54,791 nucleotides of DNA from an uncultured Reyranella sp. (GTDB lineage: Bacteria > Pseudomonadota > Alphaproteobacteria > Reyranellales > Reyranellaceae): NCBI GenBank assembly GCA_937915145.1, contig CALDNT010000256.1, forward strand, positions 1 to 54,791, given 5' to 3'. The notes beneath the pieces were generated by a model. It ran no database searches. It was not told where the DNA came from and was given only the letters and a program-made list of their open reading frames with translations. A program made the position numbers and the translations under genes. Every line of letters begins with the position of its first letter. The stretch's first letter is position 1. Positions 1-6,370 of this stretch are shown piece after piece.

Positions 1-186
1 GTGCTGGAGCGGCTGGAGAAGGCCCAGCCGCGCAACGCGCTGGCGCTGTTCTATCTCGGGGCGGCGTCGCTGGCGGCCGGCGACAGGCCGGCGGCACTGC
101 GTCGCTGGCGGACGCTGCTGGCGTTGCTGCCCGCCGACGCGCCGATCCGGCCGATGCTGGAGGAACAGATCAAGGCGGCGGAGTAG
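1..186 (+). CDS. C-terminal end of a TPR protein, CcmI-like (partial)
   Basis: The reading frame is open at the left edge, so only the last 61 residues are visible. They contain one tetratricopeptide-type helix pair (Leu-Phe-Tyr-Leu-Gly-Ala near residue 18, then Ala-Ala-Leu-Arg-Arg-Trp) ending in a short acidic tail. This resembles the C-terminus of CcmI/CycH, the membrane-anchored chaperone that hands apocytochrome c to the haem lyase. The GTG at base 1 is probably internal. Other TPR proteins end similarly, so the family call is tentative. Confidence 0.5.
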   Translation: MLERLEKAQPRNALALFYLGAASLAAGDRPAALRRWRTLLALLPADAPIRPMLEEQIKAAE

Positions 187-192
187 GCCGCC

Positions 193-729
193 TCAGCTCG
201 ATATGCTGAGCGAGTTCATGAACCGCGCCAGCACCGGGCTGTTGCGATCGGCCGCCGGCACGATGGCGACCTGCTCGTAGAGCCGCGCATTGAGATAGTA
301 GATCCGCGCCGCCAGCACCTTCTGCCCGCCGTCGATGGCGAGCACGAAGCCGCGGCCCTGCGCCGGCCCGAGCTGCAGGTCCTTCTGCTCCAGCACCCGG
401 GCGCCCGGCCAGCGCCGCTTGACCAGCGACTCGGCGGCCAGCAGTTGTGAATAGAGATCGTCCGGCGGCCGGTCCTGGTCGTTCTGCTCGTAATCGTAGA
501 TCATCAGCTCCATGGCGAAATTGCCGCCGAGCTCGATCAGGTAGGATTGCCTGGTGCCGCGGCCGGCCTGCGGCACCGTGCGGTGCCGGTATCCCTTCGG
601 CATCTCCAGGCGATAGCGCCCGTTCGGCCCCGCGACCTCTTCCCAGGTGAGCGATTGCGCCCGCGCCGGACCGGCCACGAGACCCACGCCGCCGATGGCC
701 GCCCATGCCATGAGATCGCGCCGCTTCAT
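193..729 (-). CDS. Exported hypothetical protein with Tat-like signal
   Basis: A 178-residue protein. The start at 729 is chosen over an in-frame ATG 57 bases upstream because GGAGAGG lies just ahead of it and the new N-terminus is a clean signal: Met-Lys-Arg-Arg-Asp, a hydrophobic Ala/Gly/Val run and Ala-Arg-Ala before a probable cleavage site near residue 25. The twin arginine suggests Tat export. The mature part is mixed alpha/beta without a motif I recognise. It ends 7 bases from the stop of the convergent TPR gene. Function unknown. Confidence 0.72.
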   Translation of the reverse strand: MKRRDLMAWAAIGGVGLVAGPARAQSLTWEEVAGPNGRYRLEMPKGYRHRTVPQAGRGTRQSYLIELGGNFAMELMIYDYEQNDQDRPPDDLYSQLLAAESLVKRRWPGARVLEQKDLQLGPAQGRGFVLAIDGGQKVLAARIYYLNARLYEQVAIVPAADRNSPVLARFMNSLSISS

Positions 730-819
730 GCTGCCTCTCCATCTTTCCGCATGGTGAGTGTAGATGAATGTCGGACGCGAATGCAACCGGCCGACGCAGC
801 AGCGGATCAGGTCGGCGCA

Positions 820-1008
820 TCAAGTCGGTGGAACGGGCCGCCGCACTTCCTCGGCCATCAGCTTGCCGGTGGCCGGATTGACCAGATGGACGGCCCGGCA
901 GGCGAGGCAGTTCTGCGAGACATAGGTCGGCAATGGCTGGCCGCCGCTGTCGTGCGTGCCCTGCACATTGTAGCCCGTCGCCGGGCAGCGAAAGATGAAG
1001 TTCCGCAT
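820..1008 (-). CDS. Small hypothetical protein with three cysteines
   Basis: A 62-residue protein beginning Met-Arg-Asn-Phe-Ile-Phe-Arg-Cys-Pro, with Cys8 and a Cys-Leu-Ala-Cys pair near residues 34-37. The Cys-Pro and Cys-x2-Cys pattern is what a small metal-binding knuckle would look like, but one half has a single cysteine. Short proteins of this kind are common in soil alphaproteobacteria. It lies between two unrelated reading frames with no operon partner. Function unknown. Confidence 0.55.
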   Translation of the reverse strand: MRNFIFRCPATGYNVQGTHDSGGQPLPTYVSQNCLACRAVHLVNPATGKLMAEEVRRPVPPT

Positions 1009-1180
1009 CGTGCCTCAGCAAAACCGCCCCGGTCTCCCGGCGCCTTGATCTGGCGCAAGGCTGGCGCAAGTCCGGCGCGTGCGGGGGGGGGCCGATTGTC
1101 CTTGGTGAACCGCCGGCGAAGGCCCATCTAACGGATACCGGCCGGCCATCCCCCATCGGCTGCACGGAGGCCTCCGCCAA

Positions 1181-1714
1181 ATGACCCTGCGACCGGAATA
1201 TTCCCTCGGCCATTCCGCCTACAACGGCTTCCTCCATGCCGAAGTGGGCGAGGAGGCCAACGGCATCATGCTCACGGTGCTGACCGCGCTCACCCGCCTC
1301 GGCATCGACCCGTGGCAGGAGGCCGCCCGCCTCGCCGACCTGCCGCGCGACGTCGCCGTCACCGCGCTCGCCGCCGCCCTCGCCCGCCTGCCCGCCATGT
1401 CACCGGGCGGCAACTGGAAGGCCGCCGACGCCGAGGCGATCGCCACGCGCCTGGCCGGCCTGTTGCCCGGCCACAGCTCGGCTCCCCTCCAGCAGCCGGC
1501 CGCGCGCCCCGCCGCCGCGCGCTCCGCCGCCGACTCCGGCGCCGACTCCAGCGCTGCCCCGGGCGCCGCTGCCGGACCGGCCAGGAAGGCCACGCTCTCG
1601 ACCTGGCTGCTGTGGGGCGTGGCTGCCCTGATCCTCTATTTCCTGTTCCTGCAGTTCCAGCCCGACAACAATCTCGAGCCGCCGAGCGACCCGGACTCGA
1701 CCACGCAGCGGTAA
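1181..1714 (+). CDS. Hypothetical protein with one C-terminal membrane helix
   Basis: 177 residues. The first ~95 form an alpha-helical domain rich in Ala and Leu; residues ~98-135 are a low-complexity Ala/Pro/Ser linker; a hydrophobic segment follows (Leu-Leu-Trp-Gly-Val-Ala-Ala-Leu-Ile-Leu, about 145-163), then a short polar tail. This is the layout of a tail-anchored protein with a cytoplasmic domain. It converges on the gene ending at 1801, with a hairpin cluster between them. No function recognised. Confidence 0.65.
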   Translation: MTLRPEYSLGHSAYNGFLHAEVGEEANGIMLTVLTALTRLGIDPWQEAARLADLPRDVAVTALAAALARLPAMSPGGNWKAADAEAIATRLAGLLPGHSSAPLQQPAARPAAARSAADSGADSSAAPGAAAGPARKATLSTWLLWGVAALILYFLFLQFQPDNNLEPPSDPDSTTQR

Positions 1715-1736
1715 CGCACGCAATCGTCCTTCTCCT

Positions 1737-1797
1737 CCTCCCCCGTCTCGGGGGAGGTGCCGCGTCTCACGCGGCGGAGGGGGTCAGAACACCTCCG
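1737..1797. repeat. Cluster of GC-rich hairpins between convergent genes
   Basis: Three inverted repeats follow in tandem: CCTCCCCCG/CGGGGGAGG with a 3-base loop (1737-1757), GCCGCGT/ACGCGGC with a 3-base loop (1759-1775), and CGGAGG/CCTCCG (1775-1797). They fill the gap between two convergent genes, so a bidirectional terminator or a dispersed REP-like element is likely. There is no T-run, and no second copy was noticed in the window. Confidence 0.6.
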
Positions 1798-1800
1798 CCC

Positions 1801-2109
1801 CTAATCCCTGAACACCGCGATATGAAACGGCCGCTTCGCCGGCGCGGCCCTAGGATCGTAGGTATGGACCTGCATCTGGTGCGGATCCTTCGCCAGCCCG
1901 ACGGTGATCAGGCCCGGCGCCACGGCCTCATCGAGGCTGCTGCCGATGGTGCCGGCGAAATTGGTCTTCGCCTCGCCCTGCAGCGCCACCTTCCAGGTGA
2001 TGAGGTAGCGGTTCTCGCCCTGCAGCTCGCAGCGCTCGATCATGTAGCCCCGGGCGATCGTGCCGTCGGCATTGATGACGCACGCCAGTCGCTTCTCGAA
2101 TTCGGCCAT
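1801..2109 (-). CDS. Hypothetical protein, small beta-rich
   Basis: A 102-residue protein without signal or membrane segment. The sequence alternates hydrophobic and polar residues as in a small beta-barrel or sandwich (Tyr-Leu-Ile-Thr-Trp-Lys-Val-Ala-Leu near the middle). A GGAGGAcccc stretch lies just upstream of the ATG. It is divergent from the SnoaL-like gene at 2279. I do not recognise the family. Confidence 0.6.
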   Translation of the reverse strand: MAEFEKRLACVINADGTIARGYMIERCELQGENRYLITWKVALQGEAKTNFAGTIGSSLDEAVAPGLITVGLAKDPHQMQVHTYDPRAAPAKRPFHIAVFRD

Positions 2110-2278
2110 GGGGTCCTCCGCTGTTCGATTGTGAGGAAGGCGAAGACCCTAGGCGCGAGACGAACAGGGCCGCAAGAACCAATGAACGCATAACGCCCTC
2201 ATTACCTCCCAGACAATCGCCTCCCGCCCCCGTCCCGCGCTTTCCTCCACATGGGTCAACCATCCGCAGGAGGAAGCC

Positions 2279-2683
2279 ATGTCCACGCAAACCGCCGCCA
2301 CGCCTGAAGCCGTCACCGCCGCCCCCTCGCCGGAGGCGATCGCCGATACCTACGTCGCCACCTGGAACGAGACCGATCCCGCCCGCCGCCGCGCCGGCAT
2401 CGCCGTGGCCTGGGCCGGGGCGGGCACCTACCGCGATCCGGTGATGGCGAGCGACGGCCCCGCCGGGATCGATGCCATGCTGGCGGGCGTGCAGGCCAAA
2501 TTCCCGGGCTTCGTGCTCAAGCGCACTTCTAAGGTCGATGCCCACAACGGCGCCTTGCGCTTCACCTGGTCGCTCGGCCCCGCCTCGGGTCCGACGGTCA
2601 TCGAGGGCGTCGATTTCTGCACCCTGGCGCCGGATGGGCGGCTGGCATCGGTGGTCGGGTTCATCGACAAGATGCCGGGCTGA
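2279..2683 (+). CDS. SnoaL-like / NTF2-fold protein
   Basis: 134 residues with the features of the NTF2-like SnoaL superfamily: an N-terminal helix with Tyr-Val-Ala-Thr-Trp-Asn-Glu-Thr-Asp, a segment reading Tyr-Arg-Asp-Pro-Val-Met about residue 44, and a strand Leu-Arg-Phe-Thr-Trp-Ser-Leu-Gly followed by Glu-Gly-Val-Asp-Phe. Members are small isomerases, cyclases or ligand binders; the substrate cannot be read from the sequence. AGGAGG directly precedes the ATG. The first 20 residues are an Ala/Thr/Pro-rich extension. Confidence 0.75.
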   Translation: MSTQTAATPEAVTAAPSPEAIADTYVATWNETDPARRRAGIAVAWAGAGTYRDPVMASDGPAGIDAMLAGVQAKFPGFVLKRTSKVDAHNGALRFTWSLGPASGPTVIEGVDFCTLAPDGRLASVVGFIDKMPG

Positions 2684-2727
2684 AGAAGCACGTGTAGGTT
2701 GCTTTACTTATGGGTATAGCAATCCAC

Positions 2728-2770
2728 TATCCATCTGATGGGTACTTGAATAACCCATCAGATGGGTTAT
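2728..2770. promoter_or_regulatory. Two palindromic operators upstream of DUF4160/DUF2442
   Basis: A perfect 21-base palindrome, ATAACCCATC-A-GATGGGTTAT, spans 2750-2770 and ends five bases before the ATG at 2775. A second, weaker copy, TATCCATC-T-GATGGGTA, lies at 2728-2744, with centres 24 bases apart. A loose half-site (ATGGGTAT) is at about 2710-2717. Two copies of one palindrome over the initiation region are typical of an autoregulated antitoxin-type promoter. The site covers the place where a ribosome binding site would be. Confidence 0.75.
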
Positions 2771-2774
2771 GTTC

Positions 2775-3035
2775 ATGCCGACTGTCCATTATGCCGGGAG
2801 CCTGCGTTTCATGATCTATCTCGAGGATCACGGACCGCCTCATGTTCACGTCTTCTCGGCGGGCGCCGAGGCGAAGATTCTGCTCGGGCCCTCGGGTGGA
2901 TTGCCTTTACTCAGCTGGGCTCGCGGTTTCGATCGCGCGAGTTTGCGGTGGGCGGTGCTGGAGACGCGGGCGCGGCACGCCAAGCTGTTGGCGGCCTGGC
3001 GTCGCATTCACGGTTCGGAGGATCGCCGTGGCTAA
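2775..3035 (+). CDS. DUF4160 domain protein
   Basis: 86 residues from the ATG at 2775 (another ATG six bases upstream overlaps the operator). The N-terminus Met-Pro-Thr-Val-His-Tyr-Ala-Gly-Ser-Leu-Arg-Phe-Met-Ile-Tyr followed by Asp-His-Gly-Pro-Pro-His-Val-His-Val is the DUF4160 signature. The conserved histidines suggest metal binding or catalysis, unproven. Its stop overlaps the next start by eight bases, so the two genes are translationally coupled. DUF4160 and DUF2442 genes are commonly neighbours, and the operators make a toxin-antitoxin-like role plausible but unproven. Confidence 0.8.
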   Translation: MPTVHYAGSLRFMIYLEDHGPPHVHVFSAGAEAKILLGPSGGLPLLSWARGFDRASLRWAVLETRARHAKLLAAWRRIHGSEDRRG

Positions 3036-3492
3036 TAAGGGTGGAATGGCTAAGCCCGGGGCGAGGGCCGAGATTGATCGTCAAATCGAGCGCGACATCG
3101 ATCGCGCCCTGGCGAGGGGCCGGCGTCGTGCGGCCACCGAGCCACAGGCCAGCAGCGCCCGCTACGATCGGCGCACCGGCCGCGTCGTGGTCGAACTGAC
3201 CAACGGCTGCAGCTTCGTTTTTCCGGCGCGCTCGCTGCAGGGAATGGCGCGGGCGAGCGACGCCGAGTTGGCCGATATCGAGATCATGGGGATAGGCTAC
3301 GGCTTGCACTGGCCCGCGCTCGACGCCGATTTCACCGTGCCCGGCCTGCTGATGGGCATCTTCGGCACGCGCGCCTGGATGGCCGCGGAGCTGGCCCGCC
3401 GCGCCGGCCAGGCGACCTCGCCCGCCAAGGCTGCCGCCGCCCGCGCCAACGGCCGCAAGGGCGGCCGGCCGCGCAAGCGCGTCGCGGGCTGA
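3028..3492 (+). CDS. DUF2442 domain protein with basic C-terminal tail
   Basis: 154 residues from GTG 3028, which has GGAG seven bases upstream; ATG 3046 is an alternative. The DUF2442 core is at about residues 43-112: a Tyr-Asp-x-x-Thr-Gly-x-Val strand, Asn-Gly-Cys-Ser-Phe-x-Phe-Pro, and Gly-Tyr-Gly-Leu-His-Trp-Pro-x-Leu-Asp-x-Asp. The last 30 residues are Arg/Lys-rich (Gly-Arg-Lys-Gly-Gly-Arg-Pro-Arg-Lys) and could bind DNA or RNA. It would be the natural antitoxin or repressor candidate for the operators at 2728-2770; this is inference. Confidence 0.8.
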   Translation: MANKGGMAKPGARAEIDRQIERDIDRALARGRRRAATEPQASSARYDRRTGRVVVELTNGCSFVFPARSLQGMARASDAELADIEIMGIGYGLHWPALDADFTVPGLLMGIFGTRAWMAAELARRAGQATSPAKAAAARANGRKGGRPRKRVAG

Positions 3493-3505
3493 AACGCCGC
3501 TGCGT

Positions 3506-3637
3506 TCAGCCGACGATCTGGCTGAGCGCGGTGCGGACCGCCTTGATTTCGCCGGCGGCCGGCCGCCGCTCGCGGACCGGTCGGTCGGTGTAGGGAAACG
3601 GCACCGAGACGATGTCGAGGCCTTCAAAGGTCGGCAT
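3506..3637 (-). pseudogene. MazF/PemK-type toxin remnant, internally deleted
   Basis: A 43-residue frame starting at 3637. Residues 1-26 read like the start of a MazF/PemK endoribonuclease: Met-Pro-Thr-Phe-Glu, then Val-Pro-Phe-Pro-Tyr-Thr-Asp-Arg-Pro-Val-Arg-Glu-Arg-Arg-Pro-Ala. The rest, Glu-Ile-Lys-Ala-Val-Arg-Thr-Ala-Leu-Ser-Gln-Ile-Val-Gly, reads like the last helix of the same family. Full-length members have about 110-150 residues, so some 80-100 central residues are missing in a clean in-frame deletion. The product should be inactive. Its start overlaps the antitoxin stop by 14 bases, the usual layout of such modules. Confidence 0.7.
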
Positions 3638-3813
3638 AGCCGGCGCGGTCCGCCGCCGAGGCCCATTCGGTGAAGCAGGCGAATGGGTCGCAGCCGTCGG
3701 ACGGGGCGCGGATCACCCGCACGTCGTCGCCCCGGATCGCGAAGGCGAAAGTATCGCCGGGCGCGAGGCCCAGCGCTTCGCGGGCTTCCTTGGGCAACAC
3801 GACCCGCGGGCAT
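3624..3813 (-). pseudogene. AbrB/MazE-type antitoxin remnant, frameshifted at the N-terminus
   Basis: The frame ending at 3624 reads Arg-Val-Val-Leu-Pro-Lys-Glu-Ala-Arg-Glu-Ala-Leu-Gly-Leu-Ala-Pro-Gly-Asp, a swapped-hairpin AbrB DNA-binding core, then a C-terminal toxin-binding tail with Phe-Thr-Glu-Trp-Ala-Ser-Ala-Ala-Asp. No start codon suits this frame. The only ATG with a good ribosome site (GTAGGAG, ATG at 3813) is one base out of frame with the core, so a small indel just after the start has probably broken the gene. It sits directly before the deleted toxin. Confidence 0.65.
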
Positions 3814-3927
3814 GGCGAAACTCCTACGTCAAACCGCAGGAATATGGGGAGCGGGCGATGCGGGCAATCTGTGCAGACACTGCCAGCAGCCCGGCGAAAG
3901 GCGCACGACAGGTCTGCGATAGGAGAT

Positions 3928-3957
3928 TTGCAACTTTAGCCGGATTCGTCCTATATT
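3928..3957 (+). promoter_or_regulatory. Sigma-70-like promoter without an obvious gene
   Basis: TTGCAA (3928-3933), an 18-base spacer and TATATT (3952-3957, five of six matches to TATAAT) face right. Transcription would begin near 3964 in a stretch with no convincing coding frame. Such matches occur by chance, but -10 matches this good are uncommon in DNA of this base composition. Confidence 0.4.
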
Positions 3958-4218
3958 TCCGCTATCATTGCATTTGGTCTGTCCAAAAGACCTGAACTTT
4001 TGGCCATGCCCCGGCCGCACCGGTGGCCGGCCGGGCAAACGGTTGGAGTCAATTTTCAGACAGTCCCGCGATTTGGGCCGTCGTCGGCGGTCGGCGGATT
4101 CGCCTGCCGCTTCAAAGGCCTGGGCCGGATCGGTCGGACAGATTCCGGACACTTCGTGTCTGAAAAAGCCGCCCTTTTTGGCCGCTGGCGGAGTCACGCC
4201 GGGTCGCGTCTCCGTCGC
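3958..4218 (+). other. Unassigned stretch with several hairpins; possible small RNA
   Basis: No reading frame here looks like protein. It holds CCAAAAG/CTTTTGG with a 7-base loop (3983-4003), a GC-rich CCGGCC/GGCCGG pair near 4010-4035, GGACAC-TTC-GTGTCT near 4148-4162 and AAAAAG-CCGCC-CTTTTT near 4165-4181. With the promoter at 3928 this could be a structured RNA of about 200 bases. The last hairpin could instead end the patatin transcript arriving from the right. Evidence is weak. Confidence 0.25.
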
Positions 4219-5307
4219 CTAGTTCCAGAACGCCTTCATCCCGGCGAGGTCGGCGGCGCCGCGCTCGCGGCCGTACTTGAGCATCGGCGTGATCCATTTG
4301 GGATCCATGATGCTGTCGATACTGTCGACCCCGGGCGGCAGGCCCACCACCACCAGCCGGGTCCGGGTGCCGCCGGCTTCCAGGTCGCGCACCTCCTGCT
4401 GCAGCGTGTTGGGCATGCCCGAGGTCCTGAGCCCCTGCGTCACCGCCTGCGGCCCGCCGTCGGACAGCGAGATCACCAGCGCGCGCCTGGTGCCCGCCAC
4501 CACGTCGCAATGGGTGCTGGTCTGGCAGATGCCGCCGTCCATGCAGAGCCTGTCCTTCAGCCAGGTCGGGCCCATCGAGCCCGGCAGCGACGAGCTGGCG
4601 GCGCACGCCGTTTCGATGGCGATGCCGGCGCTCTGGCTCACCACCAGCCGCTCGCCGCTGTAGCAATCGTTGGCGGTGGTGTGCAGCTTGGGCGAGGGCC
4701 AGCCGCCGTTGCCGATCAGGTGGCCGATCGTCGTGGCATAGCCGGCGGCACCGTCGGGATTATGCGACGCCATCGCCGCACGGCCGATGGCGCGGATGGT
4801 GGCGGGCTCGGCATCGCTTGCATCGACGGCCATGCGGCGCGCCCGTTGCTGGCTTTCGTTGGCCTGCAGTGCCGGCACCAGCTCGGCGAAAATCTTCGGG
4901 AAGTCGCCGAGCAGGTCGAGCTCGCCGGTCAGCCGCCACAGCCGGCCGCCGGCCAGCATCGCCCCGGCCATCGAACCGGCCGAGGTGCCGACGATGATGT
5001 CGGCGGTCGCCAGATCGACGCCGCCCTGCTTCAGCGTGTGGAAATAACCCATCATCCACGACAGCAGGTAGACGCCGCCGCCGCCCAGCGCGAGGCCGCG
5101 CTCCTTCCCGGCGCCGGGCGGCGGCGTGTAGGGGATGGGATGCGCCAGCCCGTCGTTCCAGCCGGCGGGCGTCGCACCGGTCGGGGTCGTGGCGGTTGGT
5201 GGCGTTGTCTGGGCGCGTGCCGTTGCGGCGGCACCCAGCGCCAGGGCTGTGGCAGCACCGGTGGCCAGGAGATGGCGGCGGGTCTTGGTCGGCGGGGTGT
5301 CGGTCAT
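4219..5307 (-). CDS. Patatin-like phospholipase, Tat-exported
   Basis: 362 residues. The N-terminus has a twin-arginine signal (Thr-Arg-Arg-His-Leu-Leu at 9-14, Ala-rich core, Ala-Arg-Ala near 32), then a Thr/Pro-rich linker. The patatin core shows the oxyanion loop Gly-Gly-Gly-Gly-Val (75-79), nucleophile elbow Gly-Thr-Ser-Ala-Gly with Ser109, and catalytic Asp257 in Asp-Gly-Gly, giving the Ser-Asp dyad of acyl hydrolases. It probably hydrolyses lipid acyl esters in the periplasm. It stands alone on the minus strand and is only distantly similar to the second patatin at 21411. Confidence 0.85.
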   Translation of the reverse strand: MTDTPPTKTRRHLLATGAATALALGAAATARAQTTPPTATTPTGATPAGWNDGLAHPIPYTPPPGAGKERGLALGGGGVYLLSWMMGYFHTLKQGGVDLATADIIVGTSAGSMAGAMLAGGRLWRLTGELDLLGDFPKIFAELVPALQANESQQRARRMAVDASDAEPATIRAIGRAAMASHNPDGAAGYATTIGHLIGNGGWPSPKLHTTANDCYSGERLVVSQSAGIAIETACAASSSLPGSMGPTWLKDRLCMDGGICQTSTHCDVVAGTRRALVISLSDGGPQAVTQGLRTSGMPNTLQQEVRDLEAGGTRTRLVVVGLPPGVDSIDSIMDPKWITPMLKYGRERGAADLAGMKAFWN

Positions 5308-5452
5308 CCCGAAGGATAGGCGCCGAGACGCGGCACCACCACCACCGATGACAATAGCGGCCGGCCATCGACTCGATAGGGCATCGGCATTTCAGCCGCG
5401 CCCGCCGCCCCTGCATGGTCCGGCCATCGTCATTTCATCCCAGGAGAAACCC

Positions 5453-5947
5453 ATGTCGAACTGCTTCACCCAGCTCTGCGCCGCGGCGCTGCTCGCCTTT
5501 TCGCTCGCCCTCGGCGGCACCGCCCAGGCCGAGACGTCGCCGGCCGGCGTCATCGTCGTGCCCTCGGCCTACGGCATGGTCGAGACGGTCGAGCGGCTGA
5601 AGAAGGATATCGCCGCCAAGGGCATCACCTTCTTCGCCGAGATCGACCAGGGTGCGCTCGCCGCGGTGGCCGGCGTGCCCAACGTGCGGCCCTCGGTGCT
5701 GCTGCTGTTCGGCAATCCGCCGCTCGGCACCCAGTTTCTGCTGGCCAACCAGCAGGCCGGGCTCGACTGGCCGGTGCGCATGCTGGTCTACCAGGACGAG
5801 AAGACCCGCGGCATCATGGTCGCCTGGACCGATTTCGCCTGGATCGCCAAGCGCCACGGCATCGCCAGCCAGCCGGCGCAGTTCAAGATGGCCACGGAAG
5901 TGGCCGCCTCGATCGCCTCGGCGGCTACGGCCGCTGTTCCCCGCTGA
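5453..5947 (+). CDS. DUF302 family exported protein
   Basis: 164 residues from ATG 5453, preceded by CAGGAG. A classic signal peptide covers residues 1-25 (hydrophobic Ala/Leu core, Ala-Gln-Ala-Glu). The mature domain fits DUF302: Thr-Val-Glu-Arg-Leu-Lys then Lys-Gly-Ile-Thr-Phe-Phe-Ala-Glu-Ile-Asp, and Leu-Leu-Phe-Gly-Asn-Pro followed by Gly-Thr-Gln. DUF302 proteins form a small alpha/beta fold of unknown function and occur singly in many proteobacteria. Its last 23 bases overlap the convergent gene at 5925. Confidence 0.82.
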   Translation: MSNCFTQLCAAALLAFSLALGGTAQAETSPAGVIVVPSAYGMVETVERLKKDIAAKGITFFAEIDQGALAAVAGVPNVRPSVLLLFGNPPLGTQFLLANQQAGLDWPVRMLVYQDEKTRGIMVAWTDFAWIAKRHGIASQPAQFKMATEVAASIASAATAAVPR

Positions 5948-6212
5948 ACGGCGAGTGCGCTGCCATCCAGCCCGATCCCATGCGGTCGAGGGCGAGGCCG
6001 CCCACGACCAGCACGGCGACCAGCATCACGGTCGCCAATACGTAAAAGGTTCCGCTGCCGGCGGCCCGTGGCGCGCGCTCGACAACCGGCGCCCGCAGCG
6101 GTTCGGGGCGGGCCGCCCGCGGCGGCATGGTATCGGGCCGTGCACTGAGGCGCGGCTCGGAAATGCGTGGAATAGACCGGCGCGGAACTGGGCGCGAATC
6201 CTGGACAGTCAT
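5925..6212 (-). CDS. Small membrane-anchored hypothetical protein
   Basis: 95 residues from ATG 6212, chosen because AGGAGGG lies just upstream; an in-frame ATG further out adds 24 residues without a ribosome site. The first ~55 residues are Pro/Arg-rich and basic, followed by one hydrophobic segment (Tyr-Val-Leu-Ala-Thr-Val-Met-Leu-Val, about 58-76) and a short outside tail. Likely a single-pass inner-membrane protein. Function unknown. The 158 bases between it and metY show no gene. Confidence 0.55.
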   Translation of the reverse strand: MTVQDSRPVPRRSIPRISEPRLSARPDTMPPRAARPEPLRAPVVERAPRAAGSGTFYVLATVMLVAVLVVGGLALDRMGSGWMAAHSPFSGEQRP

Positions 6213-6370
6213 GACACCCTCCTGCTGTTGCGGACCAACTGGCTGCGGGGACGTCGTCTGCTTCATGGGGGGCCCGTGCCGCATGGAGGTGCTGCACGGG
6301 CCTCGATATTTATGTGGTTTTCATTCCGGGAAATTCCACCTCTTTTTGCCCGGTTTATCGCCCGGTCGCC

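Noticed and set aside
4105-4130. CTTCAAA near 4111 as a possible tRNA-Sec anticodon loop
   Set aside because: The flanking bases do not pair as an anticodon stem and no acceptor arm of selC type was found nearby. No tRNA-Sec could be supported in the window.
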